Shown here: positions 1 through 6,615 of the stretch, one piece after another
Position numbering within the stretch: position 1 is the stretch's first letter
Layout: every line of letters starts with the position of its first letter
Assembly: GCA_903872005.1 (NCBI GenBank)
Contig: CAIQJD010000432.1
Location: 1 to 6,986 of the forward strand
DNA length: 6,986 nucleotides
Direction: 5' to 3'
Source: an uncultured bacterium
GTDB taxonomy: Bacteria > Chloroflexota > Anaerolineae > JACIWP01
Notes under the pieces: generated by a model
The model's database searches: none
The model's input: the letters and a program-made list of their open reading frames with translations, nothing else
What the model was told of the DNA's origin: nothing
Program-made: the position numbers and the translations under genes

Positions 1-2299
1 CGGTCGGCTCGGCGATGATGGGCTGTTCGGTTGGCTCGGCCAAAGTCGGGGCCGGCTCTATCACGGCCGGCTCGGCGGCGACAGGCTCTTCGGTTGGCTC
101 GGCCGGCTCGGCCGCAACGGGCAGCGCGGTCGGTTCATCACCCGCTGTGGTCGGCGCCGGCGCGGCTGGCGCCTCGACAGGCGTCGCGCCGGCGATCATG
201 GACACTGGGGCCGGTGTGGCTGCGCCCGGTTCTTCGGGCGTCTCGTCCTCGCTGCCGGCCAGCAGTTCTTCCAGCATGGATACGGATATCGGCGCTTCTT
301 CAGCCAGCGTGGTTTCCGGGGATGATGCCGCAGCCGGCTGGGCTGCTGGGCCGGCCGGGGAAGTCATCAGCCACGCCGGTAGGGCGCTTTCCTCCACGTC
401 GGCCGGCGCTTGCGGTTCTTGGGGCGCAGGCGTCTCGGCGACCGGCGCCGCCCCCTCTTGCTGCGCAAGATCGCGCAGCCAGTCTGGTATCTCGCTTTCG
501 GACCCTGCCTGCGGCGGCGTTTCGGTCGGGGCCGGCGTTGCGGCGACCGCCGGCTGCGCCGGGGTTGGCGCTGCGGCAACGGCCGGCTGCGCCGGGGCTG
601 TTGGGGACTGCTCCGCCATGGTCTCTTCCAGGAGCGCGCGCAAGTCGGGCGGCAATTCGGCCGCCAGCGCCTGCCAGTTCTCAGCCGGCGCTGCGGCGGC
701 CGGCGGCGTCTCTTGGGCGACGGCGCTTTCTCCTTGACCGATTACGTCTGTGGGTTCTTGCCACTGGTTCACGGAGCGCATCCAGGCCGGGATTTGCTGT
801 TCGGCCGGCGCTGCTTCGGCCGGTGCGCCGGCGGATGGCGCTCCTGCGCCTGTCGCCGGTTCCGTTGGCCCCAGGGCGCGCATCCAGGAGGGGAGTTCTG
901 GCTCGGTCGGAGCAGGCTCTGTGGCATCCTGCAGGGCGCTCGGCGCGGCTTCGGTTGGGGCCATGAGCGGCGCGCCGGCGTCGGTCTCCACGTCAGACGC
1001 TCCGTCGCTGAAAGTTTCGATTTCCGTTGGCTCGATAGCGCGCATCCAGGCGGGCAGTTCTTCGGCCGGCTCTTCTGGATGCGCTGCGGCTGGCGGCCTG
1101 GTCTGTTCGGCGACCGACTCTTCAATCAGGGCGCGCAAGTCGGGCGGCAATTCGGCGGCCAGCGCGCTCCAATCCTGATCGGCTACTGCGGTTGGCCCGC
1201 CGACCACGGCAGCGGATGTCGGTTCGACGGCTTGCATCCAGGCCGGCAGCGTGGCCTCGTCTGGCAGGATGGCTGCGCTTTCCACCGGTGATTCTTCGGT
1301 GAGAGCTTCTTCAGCCGGCGCGCCAATCTCGCCGGCCGGCTCTTCCTGCTCCGGCGCGGCCGGTTCTTCTGTCGCGCCGGCCGTTGGCGGCAAGCGCAGC
1401 CACGTGGGGATGACATCGGCTGAGAGATCGCCCTCATCTGGAACCGGGGACGCGGCGGATGGCGCGACGAGACTGGGGCGTGTCGGTTTGACGATGGCCG
1501 GCACGACGGCCATGGGCGGCTGCGCCGGCCCTTCCCCGACGGCCGGCAACATTGGCTCGGCGAGCTTGAGGGGCGAGGCTGGCCCGAAGATCGCCACGGC
1601 CCTCTGGTTCTCCGGGTCCAGGGCGCGGGCGATACGCAGGTGTTCCTGACCCTCTTCAGGATGGTCGCCGCGACTCCAGATTTCGCCGAGGATGAGATGC
1701 GCCTGAAGGCAATGGGGCAGATATTCCAGGATTTCGACGCATACGGCGGCCGCTTCTACGCGTTGGCCGGCGTACCAGTGCGCCAGCGCCAGCGCGATGC
1801 GTAAGGTATAGCGATCGGCGTGCTGCGCCAGCGCGGCGCGCAGCTCGGCAATGGCCTGATAGTACAGCCCCCCGCGCAAATAGATGCGCGCCAGGGCGGC
1901 CGAGTTGAGCTTGATGCGTAGGTTGGTGATATTGTGCCGCCGGCTATAGAGCGTCTGCAATTCCTGCCGCACGCCGGCATTGCCGGGATCCAGCTCAAAG
2001 GCGCGTTCGACATACCAGATCGTCTGATCCAGGAGTTCGTCTTGCTCGCAGGCGGCGGCGAGACCGAGCCAGGCGCGCGTGTGTTCCGGGTCGGCGCTCA
2101 GGGCGCGATGGAACAACTCGGTGGCTTCACGCAGTTGGCCCTGTTCCAGACAGGCTTCGCCCAGCATGATATAGGTTTCGATGTGTTGAGGGTAGTAGCG
2201 CAGGATATGCCGGCCAATCTCAATGGCCGAGGCGTAGGAGTTTGTGGCGAGCAGGCCATTGGCCTGGTCGCACAGCTCGCGCAACGTGTATTCTCTCAT
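1..2299 (-). CDS. TPR protein with long Pro/Ala/Glu-rich tail carrying repeated P-x-W motifs (3' end beyond the window)
   Basis: The frame is open without a stop from the ATG at 2299 to the left edge, about 766 codons, so the C-terminus is not seen. Residues 1-235 form about six tetratricopeptide-like helix pairs (near 10-43, 40-73, 74-107, 131-163, 164-197, 198-231). The second is the most canonical, with LGEA, a G four residues on, and ALSADP at its end. From about residue 245 the protein changes to low-complexity Pro/Ala/Glu/Thr sequence, probably disordered and acidic. This tail carries P-x-W-[LM] motifs with tryptophans at 300, 354, 418, 472, 506, 607 and 643, and two copies of an ELPPDLRAL element. 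No signal peptide or membrane segment is visible. The start is supported by AGGAG six bases upstream and by a promoter at 2361-2389. TPRs usually bind proteins, so a scaffold role is likely, but the actual function is not recognisable. Confidence 0.85.
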   Translation of the reverse strand, partial: MREYTLRELCDQANGLLATNSYASAIEIGRHILRYYPQHIETYIMLGEACLEQGQLREATELFHRALSADPEHTRAWLGLAAACEQDELLDQTIWYVERAFELDPGNAGVRQELQTLYSRRHNITNLRIKLNSAALARIYLRGGLYYQAIAELRAALAQHADRYTLRIALALAHWYAGQRVEAAAVCVEILEYLPHCLQAHLILGEIWSRGDHPEEGQEHLRIARALDPENQRAVAIFGPASPLKLAEPMLPAVGEGPAQPPMAVVPAIVKPTRPSLVAPSAASPVPDEGDLSADVIPTWLRLPPTAGATEEPAAPEQEEPAGEIGAPAEEALTEESPVESAAILPDEATLPAWMQAVEPTSAAVVGGPTAVADQDWSALAAELPPDLRALIEESVAEQTRPPAAAHPEEPAEELPAWMRAIEPTEIETFSDGASDVETDAGAPLMAPTEAAPSALQDATEPAPTEPELPSWMRALGPTEPATGAGAPSAGAPAEAAPAEQQIPAWMRSVNQWQEPTDVIGQGESAVAQETPPAAAAPAENWQALAAELPPDLRALLEETMAEQSPTAPAQPAVAAAPTPAQPAVAATPAPTETPPQAGSESEIPDWLRDLAQQEGAAPVAETPAPQEPQAPADVEESALPAWLMTSPAGPAAQPAAASSPETTLAEEAPISVSMLEELLAGSEDETPEEPGAATPAPVSMIAGATPVEAPAAPAPTTAGDEPTALPVAAEPAEPTEEPVAAEPAVIEPAPTLAEPTEQPIIAEPT
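549..597 (-). repeat. 33-bp-period tandem repeat inside the tail of the TPR protein
   Basis: A 16-base unit, gccggctgcgccgggg on the plus strand, occurs at 549-564 and again at 582-597. The period is 33 bp, or 11 codons. In the protein it gives two copies of PAQPAVAA. The reading frame is kept, so this looks like a small in-frame duplication that lengthened the disordered tail. Confidence 0.75.
636..661 (-). repeat. Direct repeat copy A, encoding an ELPPDLRAL element
   Basis: This 26-bp stretch is identical to 1131-1156, 495 bp (165 codons) away in the same frame. In the protein the surrounding block has W542 followed by QALAAELPPDLRALLEE. The neighbouring bases differ between copies while the peptide is kept, which suggests an old duplication maintained by selection on the protein. 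Confidence 0.8.
1131..1156 (-). repeat. Direct repeat copy B, encoding an ELPPDLRAL element
   Basis: This is the second copy of the 26-bp sequence at 636-661. The peptide block here has W377 followed by SALAAELPPDLRALIEE, with substitutions only at S/Q and I/L positions within the core. It lies between the P-x-W motifs at W354 and W418. Confidence 0.8.
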
Positions 2300-2304
2300 G
2301 AACC

Positions 2305-2310
2305 ACTCCT
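2305..2310 (-). promoter_or_regulatory. Ribosome binding site of the TPR gene
   Basis: The minus strand reads AGGAGT then GGTTC before the ATG at 2299, so the AGGAG core has ideal spacing. It fixes the start at 2299. A small 5-bp hairpin (gcgcc 2317-2321 with ggcgc 2328-2332) lies just upstream in the leader and does not cover the site. Confidence 0.8.
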
Positions 2311-2360
2311 GGCCGCGCGCCTCTGGCGGCGCATGACTATCGTTATGTCGCCTCTATGCT

Positions 2361-2389
2361 ATTATGCACTGATTTGGGCGAAAAGTCAA
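2361..2389 (-). promoter_or_regulatory. Sigma-70-type promoter for the TPR gene
   Basis: On the minus strand the -35 element is TTGACT (2389-2384) and the -10 element is CATAAT (2366-2361), separated by exactly 17 bp. Each matches five of six consensus bases. The predicted transcript start is near 2354, giving a leader of about 55 bases before the ATG at 2299. The element sits in an AT-richer island within a GC-rich region, in the only intergenic gap between the ybaK and TPR genes. It implies the TPR gene is transcribed independently of the upstream group. Confidence 0.75.
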
Positions 2390-2443
2390 TCGGCTTTTTG
2401 GTTCAGAGGGGTGAGCGTGGTTTGCCGGCGGCGCACGCCGATT

Positions 2444-2935
2444 TCAGCCTTCGGCGTAGTCCCCGATCTGGGCATCAGGCATGGCGCGCAACAAATCAGC
2501 CGGCGTGAGGGCGATGCCGGCGTCGGGCCGGCCGGCGCTGATGATCGCCTGGGGCAAGGCCAGAACGCTGCGGTCTACATAGGCGGCGATGTCGTCTCGG
2601 CGCAAGCCGACGACGGATACGGCGCCGACCTGATAGCCGGTGACGCGCAGGACGTCGCGCTCGCCGGCCAGCGCCGCGTAGCGATCTCCCAGCGCAGCCT
2701 GCGCCTTCTTCATGCTCATGCGCCGGTCGCCGGCCAGGACAAACAGGGCGAAGCGGCCATCGGAGCGTTGCACGATCATGGCCTTGACGACCTGGGCGAT
2801 GGGCACGCCCAGGTCTTGCGCCACGCCCTCGCATGTGAACTGCTTGCGCGTGTGCTCATGGACGGTGTAGGGGACGCCGGCAGCATCCAGAACCCGCAAG
2901 GGAGCCGTCTTCGGGCCGCTGTTTTTCTTGCTCAT
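2444..2935 (-). CDS. ybaK: YbaK/EbsC-family aminoacyl-tRNA deacylase
   Basis: The 163-residue protein has the usual length of the YbaK family, whose characterised members hydrolyse mischarged tRNA in trans, classically Cys-tRNA(Pro). Visible family marks are an N-terminal YTVHEH strand (23-28), the LGVPIAQVVKAMIV segment with the conserved lysine at K51, the turn TGYQVGAVSVVGL (99-111), and SAGRPDAGIALTPADLL near 133-149. A cytoplasmic proofreading role is expected. The ATG at 2935 lies only 4 bases after the gntR stop codon, and no Shine-Dalgarno sequence is visible upstream, so translation is probably coupled to gntR. The substrate (Cys-tRNA(Pro), another aminoacyl-tRNA, or a related ligand) cannot be told from sequence alone. 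The family call is strong; the link to the neighbouring metabolism is unclear. Confidence 0.88.
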   Translation of the reverse strand: MSKKNSGPKTAPLRVLDAAGVPYTVHEHTRKQFTCEGVAQDLGVPIAQVVKAMIVQRSDGRFALFVLAGDRRMSMKKAQAALGDRYAALAGERDVLRVTGYQVGAVSVVGLRRDDIAAYVDRSVLALPQAIISAGRPDAGIALTPADLLRAMPDAQIGDYAEG

Positions 2936-2939
2936 GGCG

Positions 2940-3605
2940 TCAGGCCGGGAGCTGCCGGCTCTTCAGCGCTTCTTCGGCCTGACGTTGGAAGTCAAGGACA
3001 TGCTCGCGCATCAGCGCGGCCGCGCCGGCGCCGTCGCGCACTTTGATGGCCTCCACCAATGCGGCATGCCGATCCAGGGCGACGATGAGCCAGTCTACTT
3101 GGGGCAAGGCCAGGTACCAGAGGCGTTCTGACAGGCCGAAGAAATGCTCCAGCGCGCCGCGCATATAGTGATTGTGAGCGGCGTCAATCAACGCGCTGTG
3201 GTAACGGTGATCCAGGTCCAGGAGGCGGCCTACATCGCGCGATTTCTTGATCTGCGTGTATTCGCGCGCCAGCGCATCCAGGACGGCGATGTCGTCGGGG
3301 GTGGCGCGTTCGGCGGCCATCTGCGCGCAGAGGGTCTCCAGAGGCAGGCGCATCTCGAAGAGCTGGCGCAAGTCGTCGGGATGGACGTCGGCGACGCGTA
3401 TGCCATGGCGCGCGGTAATGGAAATCAGGTTATCGTGAGCCAGGAGTTTCACGGCTTCACGGATCGCCGTAGAAGCCATGTGTAGCTCGCCGGCCAGAGC
3501 ATCTTCATCCACGGCCGCGCCGGGCTGCAATGCCAGAGTGACGATCTTGTCGCGTATCTTGTCGTAAGCGTCCTGCGTGTCCACTCGCACGAGATCCGTT
3601 TTCAT
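2940..3605 (-). CDS. GntR-family transcriptional regulator, FadR/FCD subfamily
   Basis: The 221-residue protein has an N-terminal winged helix-turn-helix (about 8-77) and a C-terminal all-helical FCD ligand-binding domain (about 85-210). The DNA-binding part shows the GntR pattern: DAYDKIRDKIVTLALQPG, then LAGELHMASTAIREAVKLL, then a wing with GIRV. In the FCD domain the residues that bind a divalent metal in this family are present: D132 and H136 in DHRYH, H180 in DRH, and H202 in REH. Such regulators normally repress nearby catabolic genes until a small carboxylate or related ligand binds. The ATG at 3605 is preferred over a TTG six bases upstream because AAGGAAGG has correct spacing only to the ATG. 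It lies 57 bases after the hyuA-like gene and just before ybaK, so it is probably the regulator of this operon. The ligand is unknown. Confidence 0.93.
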   Translation of the reverse strand: MKTDLVRVDTQDAYDKIRDKIVTLALQPGAAVDEDALAGELHMASTAIREAVKLLAHDNLISITARHGIRVADVHPDDLRQLFEMRLPLETLCAQMAAERATPDDIAVLDALAREYTQIKKSRDVGRLLDLDHRYHSALIDAAHNHYMRGALEHFFGLSERLWYLALPQVDWLIVALDRHAALVEAIKVRDGAGAAALMREHVLDFQRQAEEALKSRQLPA

Positions 3606-3611
3606 TGTCAA

Positions 3612-3619
3612 CCTTCCTT
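3612..3619 (-). promoter_or_regulatory. Ribosome binding site of the GntR regulator
   Basis: The minus strand reads AAGGAAGG followed by TTGACA and then ATG. Spacing is six bases to the ATG at 3605 but zero to the in-frame TTG at 3611, so it decides the start in favour of the ATG. It is among the clearest ribosome binding sites in the window. Confidence 0.8.
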
Positions 3620-3662
3620 ACGTCGCTCGCATACTATTCTGTTCAACGCCCGGCGCGTCGGC

Positions 3663-5666
3663 TCAGGCCAGTCGAGGATTGCCCATGGCGCGGGCGCGGA
3701 TACGGTAGGAATCGAGACCATCTTCCAGCTCGGTGATTTGCACTTGCGGATTGTGCGCGCCAGAGCGCAGTGCGCCCTCCCAGGAGAGGTTCCGCACTTT
3801 GTCGCGAGCGAAACGCAAGGCATCGGCGATGGCTTCACGCGTTTCGCGGCCTTCGGATGTTTGCACCACGTATCCGACGATGTCCAGCCCATCGGTGGAG
3901 AAGCGCGGGTATACCAGCGCTTCTTCGCTGACCATAATGCTGCCGGCCACCGCGCCTACTGCATTCGCGACGTGGTGGAAGCGTGGCAATACCAGGTCGG
4001 TGTGCAGGATTTCGGCCACGCGGCGCAGGAAGACGTCGGCCGGCGCGCCGATGCCGATGATGGGCGTCTTCAGGCGAATGGTCGTTTCCAGTTGGGGGTG
4101 CGCCGGCGTCACGCTGTTCTCGAAGAACCAGCGGCCCATGTCTCGGTCAACGGGCAGGGTCAGCCTGGCGAGACGCTTGCCGGTCAGGAAGCTGAGTGTG
4201 ACATCGGCGATAATCTGGGCGGCCTGTTCGAAGATGTTGGGGATGAAGGTCGCCGTCTCCACGCCCAGGACGCGACAGAAGAGGGTCATCGCGATATGTG
4301 ACATTTCGGCGTCCCAGGCGGCGTAGTCGCCGCGGATGTGCAGCAGGTCGGTCGGGGTGAGGCCGGCGCGGCTGATGATCTCCTGGCGCAGCAATTCTTC
4401 GGCGCCGAGCTGCACGGGATGCACCAACTTGAGGCGGGCCAGGATGTCGGAGACGGACATCGGCCCCTGACGCAGCATTTTTACCAGCTCGGCCTGTTTT
4501 GTGCCGGCCGCGAGGAAATCTTCGCGCGGCTGGCGCATCAGGCTCCAGTATTCCAGTTGCTCGGCGCCGACCTGTCCCCAGGTCTTTTGCAGCAATGGCG
4601 CGACCCGTTTTTTGACGTCGGGATGCTGTTGGGCCAGGTAGGCCAGGGGCGTCACGCGCGCCGGCCCGATCACGAGCTTGCGCTCGCGGTCGAGATGGAT
4701 GTGGCTGTCACCGCCCAGGGCAATGGAGAGGATGTTGGCTGCCTTTACGGCGGTCTTGTAGTCGCCGACGGTGGCGCCTTCTTCGGAGATGGCTACCTGG
4801 CCGCCCTCGATGAGGGCAATGTCTGTGGTGGTGCCGCCCACATCAATGACCAGAGCGTTATCGAGCTGCGAGATGAACCGGCCGCCGATGGCGCTGGCCG
4901 CCGGCCCGGAGTGGATGGTTTCTACCGGCGTGCGCGCCGCGAACTCCTCGCTCATCAGCGTCCCGTCGCCGCGCACTACCATAAGCGGGGCGTTGATGTG
5001 ACGCGCCTCGCAGGCGCGCCGCACCGCGATGACGAAGTCGCGCAGCAGGCCGAGCAGGGCGGCATTGAGCGCGGCGGTCGTCGCGCGCTCGATGGAACCC
5101 AGGCGGGTGGAGAGCTGGTGTCCCAGCACCACCGGCAGATTGCAGATGCGCGAGATCGCCTCGAAGGCGCGTAGTTCATGCTCGGGGTTGAGCGGGCTGA
5201 AATAGCTGGAGATGGCCAGGGCGTCTACGGAACCCTTGACGAAATTGACATAATCAAGGATGCCATCCAGGTCGAGGGATTGTTTCTCCTGACCGAAGAG
5301 ATCGTGGCCGCCGGCGAAGTAGCGGAATTGGGTCGTCCCGAAGCGCTGCTCCAGCCGGAAAGAGGCCGCCAGTTCCGGGTCATAGCCGATGAGGATGAGT
5401 GCGACGTTGGCGCCTTTGCCCTCGGCGATAGCGTTCGTTGCCAGGGTGGTGGAGATCGAGACCATGCGGATTTCCGCAGGGTCGTCTATTTCAATCGCTT
5501 CGATGACGTTGCCGATGCCGATGGCGTAGTCGCGTCGGGTGGTCAGGCTTTTCGCTGAAGCGATGACTTCGCGTGTGTTGTAGTTTAGCAGCATCCCGTC
5601 GGTGTAGGTGCCGCCGGTGTCAATGCCCATCACCAGCGCGCGGGATGCGCGTTTCTGTTCGTCCAA
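3663..5666 (-). CDS. Hydantoinase/oxoprolinase-family (HyuA-like) ASKHA protein
   Basis: The 667-residue protein has the HyuA architecture: an N-terminal Hydant_A_N domain (about 11-185) and a Hydantoinase_A domain (about 195-500), then a C-terminal region. Both ASKHA nucleotide-binding loops are visible: GIDTGGTYTDG near 14-24 and DVGGTTTDIAL near 275-285. STTLATNAIAEGKG (72-85) and IHSGPAASAIGG (251-262) also fit the family. Characterised relatives are ATP-dependent hydantoinases, 5-oxoprolinase and acetone/acetophenone carboxylase subunits. These usually work with a HyuB-type partner, and none is seen here. Its neighbours are a QueG-like Fe-S protein 36 bases upstream, beyond which lies MttB, and a GntR regulator 57 bases downstream. 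The start is probably the TTG at 5666, because GAGGTG lies four bases upstream. Alternatives are a TTG at 5684 and an ATG at 5630, which leaves only about three residues before the first loop. The substrate is not predictable; an ATP-dependent activator role is possible. Confidence 0.9.
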   Translation of the reverse strand: MDEQKRASRALVMGIDTGGTYTDGMLLNYNTREVIASAKSLTTRRDYAIGIGNVIEAIEIDDPAEIRMVSISTTLATNAIAEGKGANVALILIGYDPELAASFRLEQRFGTTQFRYFAGGHDLFGQEKQSLDLDGILDYVNFVKGSVDALAISSYFSPLNPEHELRAFEAISRICNLPVVLGHQLSTRLGSIERATTAALNAALLGLLRDFVIAVRRACEARHINAPLMVVRGDGTLMSEEFAARTPVETIHSGPAASAIGGRFISQLDNALVIDVGGTTTDIALIEGGQVAISEEGATVGDYKTAVKAANILSIALGGDSHIHLDRERKLVIGPARVTPLAYLAQQHPDVKKRVAPLLQKTWGQVGAEQLEYWSLMRQPREDFLAAGTKQAELVKMLRQGPMSVSDILARLKLVHPVQLGAEELLRQEIISRAGLTPTDLLHIRGDYAAWDAEMSHIAMTLFCRVLGVETATFIPNIFEQAAQIIADVTLSFLTGKRLARLTLPVDRDMGRWFFENSVTPAHPQLETTIRLKTPIIGIGAPADVFLRRVAEILHTDLVLPRFHHVANAVGAVAGSIMVSEEALVYPRFSTDGLDIVGYVVQTSEGRETREAIADALRFARDKVRNLSWEGALRSGAHNPQVQITELEDGLDSYRIRARAMGNPRLA

Positions 5667-5670
5667 GGCA

Positions 5671-5676
5671 CACCTC
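5671..5676 (-). promoter_or_regulatory. Ribosome binding site supporting a TTG start for the HyuA-like gene
   Basis: GAGGTG lies on the minus strand four bases before the TTG at 5666. The other candidates, TTG at 5684 and ATG at 5630, have no comparable purine-rich sequence at the right distance. The site is within the 36-bp gap after the Fe-S gene. Confidence 0.6.
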
Positions 5677-5702
5677 GTGGTCAAACGGACTGATGGCGCC
5701 GG

Positions 5703-6479
5703 CTAGACTGCCGAGCCGAGCGCGCATGGGCCCATGGCGCACTTGCCGCAGACATCGGCTGGGCCGGGGAAGTCCGCATGATCTATGCGGCTCCAGGCGT
5801 CCAGCAGATAGTTGTTGCAGCGATGCTTGTCCAGGTTCAGCTCGGTTGGGCCGGCCAGGCGCAGGGCAGCGGACGGGCAGTCGTCCACGCAGACGGTGCA
5901 ACTGCCGTCGTGAAAGTAGAGGCAGCGCTGGGGCTGCTGGCGTGAGGTCGGCGGGATTTCGGCGTCCAGCACCAGGCTGCCGCAGCGGCCGGCACAGCCC
6001 AGGTCGGTGATCAGCATGCGGTGCAGGCCGAAGCTGCCCAGGCCGGCGATGGCCGCGGCGCTCTTGTGGGACCAACCGCAGATCAGGGTCGCCGGGTCGT
6101 AGTTGTGGGTCGAGGGCTGGCTGGCAGCCTTGATGCCGCGCTCGGCCAGGGCCTCGGTCAGGCCGGCTGCGATGCGGTTAATCAAGATATTGGTCTCGGC
6201 GTAGGCCATGCGCCATTCCCAGGCGACGCCGGAGGCATCGCGGTTGGCGTAGACGACGCTTTCGGCGAAGGGGATGAAGAAGGCCATTACCGTGCGCGCC
6301 TCTGGCAGAAGGTCGGCCGGCAGGGCATGCGTCGGCTCGGCGATCTGGCGCAGGCGTGCCCAGGCCGGATCGTCGGCGGCGGCGAAGCCGACCAACGGCC
6401 GGCGGTATGGGGTGACGGATTGACTCTCGCGTACCTGGGTCTGAATGTACTCTTCGATGAATGTACGGAGCTGAGTCAT
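5703..6479 (-). CDS. COG1600/QueG-like 4Fe-4S protein
   Basis: This 258-residue protein resembles the epoxyqueuosine-reductase-like family (COG1600). The family core GWSHKSAAAIAGLGSFG (135-151) is present, followed by LITDLGCAGRCGSLVLDAE, where QueG proteins have a similar strand. Cysteines are plentiful: C162, C166, then C186-x7-C194-x2-C197-x3-C201-P, then C221, and a C-terminal C244-x2-C247-x4-C252. This is enough for two [4Fe-4S] clusters, though the spacings differ from the standard QueG pattern. It is shorter than QueG (usually over 300 residues), lacks the C-terminal extension, and stops soon after the last cysteine. True queuosine synthesis is therefore doubtful; a redox partner role for the neighbouring corrinoid methyltransferase or ASKHA protein is a plausible inference. 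The ATG at 6479 is chosen over an in-frame TTG at 6521 because GGAGAG lies six bases upstream. Confidence 0.85.
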   Translation of the reverse strand: MTQLRTFIEEYIQTQVRESQSVTPYRRPLVGFAAADDPAWARLRQIAEPTHALPADLLPEARTVMAFFIPFAESVVYANRDASGVAWEWRMAYAETNILINRIAAGLTEALAERGIKAASQPSTHNYDPATLICGWSHKSAAAIAGLGSFGLHRMLITDLGCAGRCGSLVLDAEIPPTSRQQPQRCLYFHDGSCTVCVDDCPSAALRLAGPTELNLDKHRCNNYLLDAWSRIDHADFPGPADVCGKCAMGPCALGSAV

Positions 6480-6485
6480 TGGAAG

Positions 6486-6491
6486 CTCTCC
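6486..6491 (-). promoter_or_regulatory. Ribosome binding site of the QueG-like gene
   Basis: The minus strand reads GGAGAG, then six bases, then the ATG at 6479. This makes the shorter reading frame the likely product; the longer TTG start at 6521 would fall inside a hairpin. Confidence 0.75.
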
Positions 6492-6510
6492 AATTTCGCC
6501 TATGAGTTGA

Positions 6511-6541
6511 AGCAGGGCCAATGGTGTTCATCGGCCCTGCT
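6511..6541 (-). other. Perfect 9-bp inverted repeat in the leader of the QueG-like gene
   Basis: agcagggcc (6511-6519) pairs perfectly with ggccctgct (6533-6541). After one mismatch, three more pairs (atg 6521-6523 with cat 6529-6531) extend the stem, leaving a 5-base loop. No U-run follows on either strand. It lies 20 bases upstream of the ribosome binding site, so it could be a leader RNA structure, a processing site, or an operator-like palindrome. Confidence 0.55.
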
Positions 6542-6571
6542 CCGCAAGGTAACACGGATGGTGTCGTGCGA

Positions 6572-6608
6572 GGGGAAGGCTTTCGGGCGATGCCCAAGAG
6601 CCTTCCCT
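6572..6608 (-). terminator. Strong hairpin after the mttB-like stop codon (terminator-like, without a U-run)
   Basis: Bases 6572-6588 pair with 6592-6608 to give a 17-pair stem with two G-U wobbles and one C/A mismatch, and a 3-base loop (gat). It begins 7 bases after the mttB-like stop codon (6616-6618). GC-rich pairing makes it very stable, but the sequence after it on the minus strand (tcgcacgacac) has no U-run. It may act as an atypical terminator or as a 3' stability element that sets the level of the downstream genes. Confidence 0.6.
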
Positions 6609-6615
6609 GCCGAAA

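Noticed and set aside
31..966. Long plus-strand open frames opposite the TPR tail (also 15-737 and 410-1291)
   Set aside because: They mirror the Pro/Ala/Glu-rich minus-strand frame, have Arg/Pro- or Gly/Ser/Ala-rich composition with no recognisable domain, and the minus frame is open for 766 codons with a promoter, ribosome binding site and TPRs.
2388..2443. Inverted repeat aatcggc/gccgatt between ybaK and the TPR promoter as a terminator or operator
   Set aside because: The 7-bp arms are 42 bases apart, and one arm overlaps the -35 element by two bases. A few Us follow, but the long loop makes a functional terminator unconvincing.
1934..3046. 370-codon plus-strand open frame
   Set aside because: It crosses the TPR start, the intergenic promoter, all of ybaK and part of gntR. 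It has no family features and looks like a GC-rich shadow frame.
3606..3662. GntR operator or promoter in the gap before gntR
   Set aside because: TTGAAC is present, but the sequence 17 bp later (ACGTAA) is a poor -10 and no clear palindrome of the FCD type was found.
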